64,000 bases of DNA from Diphasiastrum complanatum (lineage: Eukaryota; Streptophyta; Lycopodiopsida; Lycopodiales; Lycopodiaceae), in the NCBI GenBank assembly GCA_029204225.1, contig CM055094.1:5076063-5140062 (forward strand), given 5' to 3'. Below, piece by piece: positions 56,937-64,000 of the stretch. The position numbers and the translations under genes are program-made. The notes beneath the pieces were generated by a model. It ran no database searches, had not been told where the DNA came from, and worked only from the letters and a program-made list of their open reading frames with translations. Position 1 is the first letter of the stretch. Each line of letters starts with the position of its first letter.

Positions 56937-57490
56937 AGAAATAACTAGGCAGTTAACAGATTATCTTGGGAAAGGCCAAATTCAGACCAGTAGTTCACCA
57001 TGGGCCTCACCAGTCCTATTGGTGAAAAAGAAAGAGGGGTCTATGCGTCTTTGCGTAGATTATAGAGCCCTCAATAAAGTCACAATTAAGAATAAATACC
57101 CTATGCCTCGGGCAGACGAGTTGTTTGACCAACTCGACGGGGCCAAGTTTTTCAGCAAAATAGACCTCAGATCGGGATATCATCAAGTCCGTATAAAATC
57201 GGAAGATGTCTCGAAAACAGCTTTTAGGACTCGTCACGGTCATTATGAGTTTAAGGTGATGCCATTTGGGCTCACAAATGCTCCAGCTACCTTTATGACC
57301 TTGATGAACAGTGTCCTCAGACCATACTTGGGTAAGTTTGTAGTCGTATTTTTAGATGACATCCTCGTTTACAGTAAAACGAGGAAGGAGCATCTAAAAC
57401 ACCTCAGAAAGGTGTTTCGACTGCTCAGAAAGCATAAGCTTTATGCTAAACAATCTAAGTGTGAATTCTTCGTGGAAGAAGAAGCATATT
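56937..57490 (+). pseudogene. G3 RT catalytic segment, inverted
   Basis: Open on the plus strand, opposite to the rest of G3: [78 protein letters not shown], ending CEFFVEE. Corresponds to G1 15015-14455 inverted; only about 14 bp are missing between the two breakpoints. Confidence 0.9.
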
Positions 57491-57850
57491 TGTATAATAG
57501 ATCCTAACACCACAGTAGGGCAAACACTAACTGCTCCACCCAACCTTGCCTACTCCCTGATATAGAGTAAGCCCCTCCTAGCCCAGTGTGAGGACTGGTA
57601 GCATGCTATTGCCAAGTGTCGGCCACGTGGCACTGACGTGGCCGACTGCACGTCGGGACCCAACTGGGGGCCCTATCCTGCTGACAGGGTCCCTAGGCTG
57701 TGTTAAGCCCGCCATGGCTATGGACCGTGCTGGGGCACACTACTCACACTGTCTTGCCCTGTTGGTCATGTACGCTGGACACGACCCTGACTGTGGTATC
57801 TGACCTATTTGTGTTCTCTAGAGTTCGGCACTGGTTACGAGCTCGTAACA

Positions 57851-58480
57851 GTGAGGATGACAAGTGAAATCACTGGATGAAGGCCATTAAAAATAACAAG
57901 CTCGTTTGCTTCTCCTAGCTGTAGGAAATATTCCCTGTAATATGTGATAGGCCCATCCTTGTCTGCAGAGTGTCTCAAGATACCAAGATCGTCACTGTCT
58001 AGTCCCTGGATACGTAAAGGATCATGTTCCAAATCATGGAATGGTTTTTGACTTGGCATTAAAATCCCCTGCTAATAGAATATGTCCTCTGTTAGAAAGC
58101 CTGAGGATGTTGCCCCAAGTCCCTATTTCTTCTCACCGATGTATTTCACATGGCCATCTCTATAGATTAGTTGTCTTCCGGTTATTTTAGCTTCTTCGAA
58201 GGCCTTTCTGTCACTTGCAAGAAGGTGAGGTCATCATCCAAGAATATATCTGTACCCCTTAGTTTATCTGAAGTCTCAAAACTGACCGTCTCTCTTCAAG
58301 AGTTTAATGTGGCTTTGTCTTATTGGTCCGCCAGGCTCTTTCCAACCCTTGATTGTTGTACCCGAATGTGGTTCTTGTGTGTCTACAATACCCCTGACTC
58401 CTAACTGACAGGGAGGGCTGGAAAGTAAAAGCAGCATTGTGTGGACTTGATGTCCATAACACATCTATAGTTGAGTAGGT
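57851..58480 (-). pseudogene. LINE endonuclease fragment, 5' side of the gypsy insertion
   Basis: Minus strand, several frames: HILLAGDFNAKSKTIP (GDFN motif of APE-type endonuclease, near 58080-58040), DPLRIQGLDSDDLG, NELVIFNG, then WPSSSDFTCHPH at the junction. Degraded N-terminal sequence continues to about 58480. Confidence 0.7.
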
Positions 58481-59722
58481 AGGTTTCTACCAATAAAACA
58501 CCCAAATAGGCATCAACATTTGGCTCAGAGACATTCAATAGGCAATCTCTATTTTACAGTCACCTCATTAGTTTGTTGTATCCAGTTCTACTCCACTTAC
58601 AGGTGTTACATGTCCTCTTTCACCACCTTGTTTGTCTATTATTGTTATTCATTTGCCTATTTATATTGTAACAGCCTCATATTAGTTGGCTGTCTTTTTT
58701 GGAGACTAGTTGTATAGATCATAGAGTAGTATTGTTCAGCGTAGGTTCAGATTACATTGCTTTTCTACATCAGATTTCATTTTCAACATCTCTGCTGTAT
58801 CTATCTTCTGTTCTTTTTCTTCTTTTTTCATCTTGTGTCTTTTTGAACATATTCACAGGCCTCAACTAACTCTTTGGCGTTAGTTGAAGTGATAAAATAA
58901 TTCACTAAGAAATCTGTAGTCGGCCTTTTCCTTGACTTATCTTACATGTATATTCATGGTCTGCGAAGCAGTCAATAAGATGCTTAGAACCAGAAAAATG
59001 TGATTGCAAATACAATCATCTCTTAACATGCAATTTGCACAAAGTTGCACTAACATATTCAATCAGCGGTCAAGAAATTGCGATTTTGCTACTTGGGTAG
59101 CTGTTCAGGTTGTATTTGCTATCATTCCCTATTAACAATGTATCAGGAATAAACTGCATATTTTACAATCTTCCGAAGAGTCAAGCAATGCCAATGGCAT
59201 GTTATGATGCATAGTGTATGTAAGCACGTTGCAAATCACATAACGAGGCTTTGATGCCAAAGCCTAAGACAATCTATATCTACAAAAGATTATGAGGGCT
59301 CAAGATATGAACGTAATTATACCTCTGTCTATGAAGGTCGTTCTAGAGCAAAATTTTAGTAGCCCTTAGCATGCTTCAAAAGCAGTTAAACTTGCTATAC
59401 AGCGGTAGAACTGTCCATATTGTTTTTGTTTTGCTTTGCTAGAGTTCACAATATTCCTTGATGTCCAGGATATATGCCGGCAATGAGCATACTCCCTTTC
59501 ACGAACATTCAGTTAGTTCTATGTACTCGGCACTTGGTAGTTCTTGAGGACTTCCAAAAGAGTCATGCAAAATTCTGAAACACAATACTCTTGATAATCT
59601 CTGATTACTTTAAACAGAAAGTTTCATTCATATTCTTCTAGGTGATTTTCTAGCTGAATGCTTTATTTTTGCTTTGCAATGAATGGGTATCTAACGTGAT
59701 CTTGGCCTGCTGCTACCTACAG
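58481..59722. other. Unassigned, possibly intronic
   Basis: No element ends or strong coding frame seen. If the exons at 59723-60373 are real, this may be their upstream intron. Confidence 0.3.
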
Positions 59723-60373
59723 GGAAAAATATCTCTATCAACAGTCTTTTTGAATCCTTCAAGGTACATGGGCATATAAGACTCCTGGCTTGCTATGCTG
59801 ATATTGTTGTCTTTGTGATTTTGAATCAAACCCCTTCAGATTAACCTGAGTCGAGCGAGCCTCCTAATAGAGTATAATGCTGCACACAAAGCTTTTCTAT
59901 TGTGCATTCGTACCAGACTCCTCTATAAATTATGGACTGTGTGGGTTTAAATCAATATTGGGTTCAGTCTACATATTGTGGCTTATTGCGGTTTTGCAGG
60001 GAAGAACCACAATTCCAAGGCTTCATCCAGAATCAGATATTTTTCAAGGGAGCTCCTATGAGGTAAGCACCCTGCAGTACTTGTCTATAGCTTCATGCAA
60101 CTCGACTGTGCTGGCATCTGACCTGAAGCAGTTCATTTTGGATTGAATATGTCTAGTAACCATTCTGGTCATAGTTTTGAACGTTGATCTTCCCATCATA
60201 CCTTGGACATGCCAAGAAATGGCCAGATGAGGTAGACAGATAATTGCGTTGAGAAAATCTGAATCTATTCTTTCTATGTGCAGAAGAGAAGGCTCCATGA
60301 TGCTCTACTCCAAAACGGGCGGGCCAGCAAATTGCAACCCGATTCTCTTGCATTCATTTCAATTAGAGATTGA
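59723..60373 (+). CDS. Possible 3' exons of an unidentified host gene
   Basis: Four short open pieces join in one frame across GT-AG sites: 59723-59763 (KNISINSLFESFK), 59840-59938 (INLSRASLLIEYNAAHKAF...), 60000-60062 (RTTIPRLHPESDIFQGSSYE) and 60284-60373 (KRRLHDALLQNGRASKLQPD..., stop TGA). The sequence is helical and polar with no motif I recognise. The first piece needs one base from an exon not found upstream. The second intron would be only 61 bp, with a GTGTGG donor, short compared with other introns here. Conserved phases support coding; chance assembly is possible. Confidence 0.4.
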
Positions 60374-62085
60374 CTACCGTAATTGGTCTGCACTGACCAG
60401 CATGCAAAGATCCAATTATCCATTAAGCATGGTTAGCTGAAACTTGTCGTGAGATGCGCTCTTCAGACCAGCAGTCTCCATGTTACACAAGGGGATGTGC
60501 TTAAAGTGAGTGGTTAGTTTTGGTTTCATACAATCTTCAATGTAAATTATGCCTGAATTTCTTTCAGCTCCTCAGGATCTGCCCAATTTAGATAATGCAG
60601 AATTGAGCACTTTACTTGGATTGGAGCTAAATCCCAGCCTGAGCTAGTCAGAGGGGAAGTACAGGCCTAAAAATCATAGGTCACAATGCATTAGTAGTAT
60701 GCTCATCCTCTCACTTAAAGGGTGGAGAGATAAAAATTAAGGCCTGCAGCTAGTCTCTGACGACCAGCTCAGGCTGGCATTTAGCTCCATCCCTTTATAA
60801 TCTATGTAAGGTACTTCTGTACTGTAAGGCCAGCTTATTCTGCAGACCTGCAAGGGTCAGATCATCTCTCTCTCTCTCTCTCATATTTATGTCTGTCTTC
60901 AGACATTTGATCGATGATTGCAAGGCATGGTCAATTTCCTTTTTCTTCACATGTTGACCTTTCACTTAAATATGTTATTAGTCAAACATTAACTTCTGTT
61001 TGACAATGTTTGGACCATCCTGCAGTTGTTGGCCATCTTAAATTAAATTAAAGTCTATGGAGGATTATCAAGTAATGTTTTAGAATCAGCTGATACTTTA
61101 TCTGTATTTGGACCATTTTGTCAAAGATTGATATGATAGTATACACAATCTTTAAACTAGCGTTTGCTGTGAAATATGGGTTTCAAATTGTTGGCCCCAA
61201 TCATGTACTTTCAGAAGTTTGAACTTCATATCAAGAACTAGCATGTATTACAGTACGTACATTCATGGAATTTCAAAGATTGCGTTGCTCATAATTTAAG
61301 TAGTAGTGAATGAATTGATGCTGTTCTTAGTATTGCGTTGTTTGATTGTAAGATATAGGGGCTGCTTTATTTGCATCGACTTTCTGTGTGTTTTTTTGTG
61401 AATTTTGTCAAAATAGTATTGTTGTACTAGCATGATGCTCTTTGAGGGTCTATATTTCTGGATTTTATATGTTGTTTTATTTGTGCTTATGGTTATTTTG
61501 CATCAAGAATCATGGCCAGGGGGTTTGGCTGTTGTGGGAAGAGGTTGAGTTTTTCAATATGGAAAGGTAGCCATTAATGGTAGTTTAGGTGCACCTTTTT
61601 GGCGAATTCATGTAGTATGGACATGGGTCCTCAAACATTCCACTAGGCTCATGGCCCACTTGATTGGCATTAGAGATGGCAAGGCAACCTGCGTTAGTGG
61701 TTGCAACATGGTCTTGGAGGTGGACATGATGGCCCACTTGATGGGCCAACTTGATTGGCGTTAGAGATGGCATGGCAACCTACTTTGCGGTTGCAACATG
61801 GTCTTGGAGGTGGGCACGCAGTGTGTGGAAAATGTATGGAGATAATGGCAACACAACTTATGCCACTATATATCCTAGGCATTCACATTCAATAGCAAGG
61901 CCCTCTCGGCCATCTACAATAGTATGACCCTCCAATCAACTTATAGTAGGACATTGCCCCTCCAACATCATGTCAACAACAACAGTATTTACTAGGGCTT
62001 TTGAAAAGGGCCCCTAGCAACATCGCTAGTGGCAATGGCCACTCCCAACTTTTTTGATAGGCTCAAACAACTTTTGTCAACTATA
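60374..62085. other. Non-coding with microsatellite and imperfect repeat
   Basis: A (TC)n tract lies at about 60867-60887 and an imperfect tandem repeat at 61653-61815. No coding sequence found. Confidence 0.4.
61653..61815. repeat. Imperfect tandem repeat
   Basis: Two units share CTTGATTGGC(A/G)TTAGAGATGGCA and GGTTGCAACATGGTCTTGGA, starting near 61659 and 61750. Confidence 0.7.
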
Positions 62086-62945
62086 TAGTCAGCTTTGCAG
62101 CACGAGGCCTTATTCTTTTAGCAGGGGATTTTAATACACGCACAAGCATCAGGCAAGCAGAGTTTCATGCAGAGAGTGATTTCTTACAGATTCGCACATT
62201 AGATATGGGATTGGACAGGACCTCACAAGATGCAGATACTCCGGGTACTCACTTTGGAGAGCGGTTGATTGGATTAGCAGAGGCCCATTTCTTAGCCATG
62301 TTGAATGGCCTTTCTCGCTGGCCTTCATCGTCAGATTTTACCTGTCACCCACATGAGGGAGGACATAGTGTTGTAGACTACTTCATTGGTTCACCGACTT
62401 TGATCCCATTCCTTCATACCTTCCACATTTTACCTCCTACCATCTCTGATCACTTCCTCCTGCTTCTATCCCTTGGACATCCTTTTACCACGGTCACGAC
62501 ACACCGACCCAGCCGTCACCCCTGTCCTGCTTTCTCTCCGTCAGATCTTCCCACTTACACCTCGTCCTTGAGCACTTTTCTCCATGACTTTCCCTTCACC
62601 TCCTCGGTTGACCAGCAAGTGGCCTTCTTATCTCAATCTCTTTTACAATCTGCCAATACTGCATATCCTTCGAAAATTTTCTCATCTCATAAACGCACCC
62701 AGAACAGATGGTGTGACACAAAGTGTTTTTCACTACATAAACAAGTTGTTTATGCTAGATACCACTCTCCTCGCACCTTAGCCTTGAAACAAAAGGAGTA
62801 TCACAATTTGACTTTGAAAAAAAAGACAGGTTATCTACAGTTCTTTTGGGACAAAAACTTATCGATCCTCTGGCCTCTCCATCCTCCACCTTCTTTTGGC
62901 GGATGCTCTCTAAAAACCCATGTAAACTTGCTCCTATTGCTATAG
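62085..62945 (+). pseudogene. LINE endonuclease fragment
   Basis: Plus strand. GLILLAGDFNTRTSIRQAEF at about 62110-62170, then an open frame to 62945 with GLSRWPSSSDFTCHP, GGHSVVDYFIGSPTLIPF and TISDHFLLLLSL, i.e. the DFN, SDF/VVDYF and SDH blocks of an APE endonuclease, followed by the linker that precedes RT (RWCDTKCFSLHKQVV). It ends before RT. Same family as the split endonuclease at 54.0/58.0 kb. The N-terminus of the endonuclease is missing. Confidence 0.8.
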
Positions 62946-64000
62946 AGCATGGATAAATTATGCTACCAAACTGTATACAATAGACTCTCTTTCCATTTCT
63001 CTTTCCCCACACCCATAAAATTCACTGTTATAGAATCGAAAATAGAGATAGAAAGGATCGTTAAATCGAGGTTTACCAACCTAGGAATCCTCAATGGTTT
63101 TCTACAACTCAAAATAGATAAAAATCAGCAACATGCAATCAACATGCAAGCAAATATGGCTATATGCAAGCAGTCTGAAAAATTCTAAATGCATGCATGC
63201 AACATGCATGGACTAGTACTTGCACATGCAAACGGAAATCGCTAGCAAATTGTAATTTTGTCGACATGCAGTGAATAGATCAAACTTTCGAAGTAATCGG
63301 ATCTGCTGGCTATGGAGGGCAGCGAGCAAGAAGATTTAGAGGATGCGAGCAGAAATTTGCATGAAACTCATGTCAGAGACTTGCTACACAAACTAAAATG
63401 ATAGTATATGTTGTAAGGAGCATTTTAACATCATTAATCCTGGAAATGGCTCCTCCAATGGGGTCGATTGGATCACGAATGCTTGTTGTCCATGAATTTC
63501 CAGCAAGAAGAACATTACATTAGCAAGAAAACAAAGCAATAAATCAGATCCAACAAGACACCAATCTAGGATAGCATTACACTAGCATTAATTAGCAAGA
63601 GATTCTACCACAGGAGGAGGAGGTATTATTTATAGATTGGAAACAAATAATATGTGATGTACATGGCTTCCAAGTGTCAAAAGTAGGTGAAATAGGTGTC
63701 TCACATGCTAAGCATGCAATTTCCCTCTTCATGCAATGATACTTGACATGATTTGCCTTGGTCCACAAGTTTCCTATATAGGAAAAATGTGAAAGTACAA
63801 CAAAAAGGACCAAGAATGAATCCAAATCAGATCCACAAGTGTGATTGGGTGTTAGATTAGATTGATCTACCAATCTACACAAGATTAGATAGCACTAGAT
63901 CAAATCTACATCAACAAATCTAACAAGAACAATCAAATATGATCAAAACTTGTACTTGCTGGTTTCACACGTGTAAAGACCTGTCAGAGTACGGACTACC
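62946..64000. other. Unassigned AT-rich sequence
   Basis: No reading frame supported. ATGCA/TGCAT words are unusually dense at 63130-63240. Confidence 0.35.

Larger units (their letters stand above)
54281..57850 (-). mobile_element. Ty3/gypsy copy G3 with internal inversion and gag deletion
   Basis: The LTRs 54281-54638 and 57491-57850 are in the same orientation and belong to the G1 family; they differ at a dozen or more positions by eye, so G3 is older than G1. The target duplication GTGAG is at 54276-54280 and 57851-57855. Between the LTRs, 54639-56936 is minus-strand pol, but 56937-57490 is the next RT segment in plus orientation, and gag, protease, leader and primer site are absent. Confidence 0.9.

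Overview
This is nuclear DNA from a land plant with a large, transposon-rich genome. The evidence is GT-AG introns in an IQ-motif gene, chromodomain Ty3/gypsy elements primed by initiator tRNA-Met (TGGTATCAGAGC), a Copia gag of the plant UBN2 type, LINE fragments and plant-type hAT transposases (DUF659 plus CERNWS dimerisation block). I cannot name the species. Intron size and transposon load fit a fern or gymnosperm better than a compact angiosperm or a liverwort.

Layout. One host gene appears to span most of the left two thirds on the + strand. Four IQ-rich exons lie at 1034-2197 and four 3' exons at 41788-46388, with all phases compatible. The ~39.6-kb intron between them is a transposon nest: a retroelement LTR with primer site (3237-3694), a recent 219-bp duplication (3871-4300), then the main feature of the window. 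Head-to-tail hAT elements sit inside one (TA)n microsatellite (4301-34361): E1 nearly intact, E2 split by a young gypsy element, E3 damaged, and two short derivatives E4 and E5. To their right are an LTR with a long non-coding leader (34585-~38400), a divergent second hAT transposase (38500-40141) cut by an inverted short derivative (E6), and small repeats. Downstream of the host gene (46389-64000) lie a decayed gypsy element, LINE fragments, a Copia remnant, an internally inverted gypsy element inserted in a LINE, and possible 3' exons of a second host gene (59723-60373).

The most interesting system is the hAT family. The complete copy carries two convergent genes. One is a spliced transposase of ~1,330 residues with BED-like finger, DUF659, dimerisation block and a ~500-residue acidic, proline-rich tail that ends in two AT-hook-like motifs. 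The other is a 121-residue charged coiled-coil protein on the opposite strand whose differences between copies are synonymous in the stretches compared. The ends start CATAG and are packed with GGTACC/GGATCC palindromes, and every end with an intact CATAG terminus abuts (TA)n. I infer a microsatellite-targeting hAT whose AT-hooks may help choose TA-rich targets. The Ty3/gypsy family with 357-bp TGTAATAG...GTAACA LTRs is present in three states: a young full-length copy with a GTTCG target duplication, a 5'-truncated copy, and a copy with an inverted RT segment and a GTGAG duplication.
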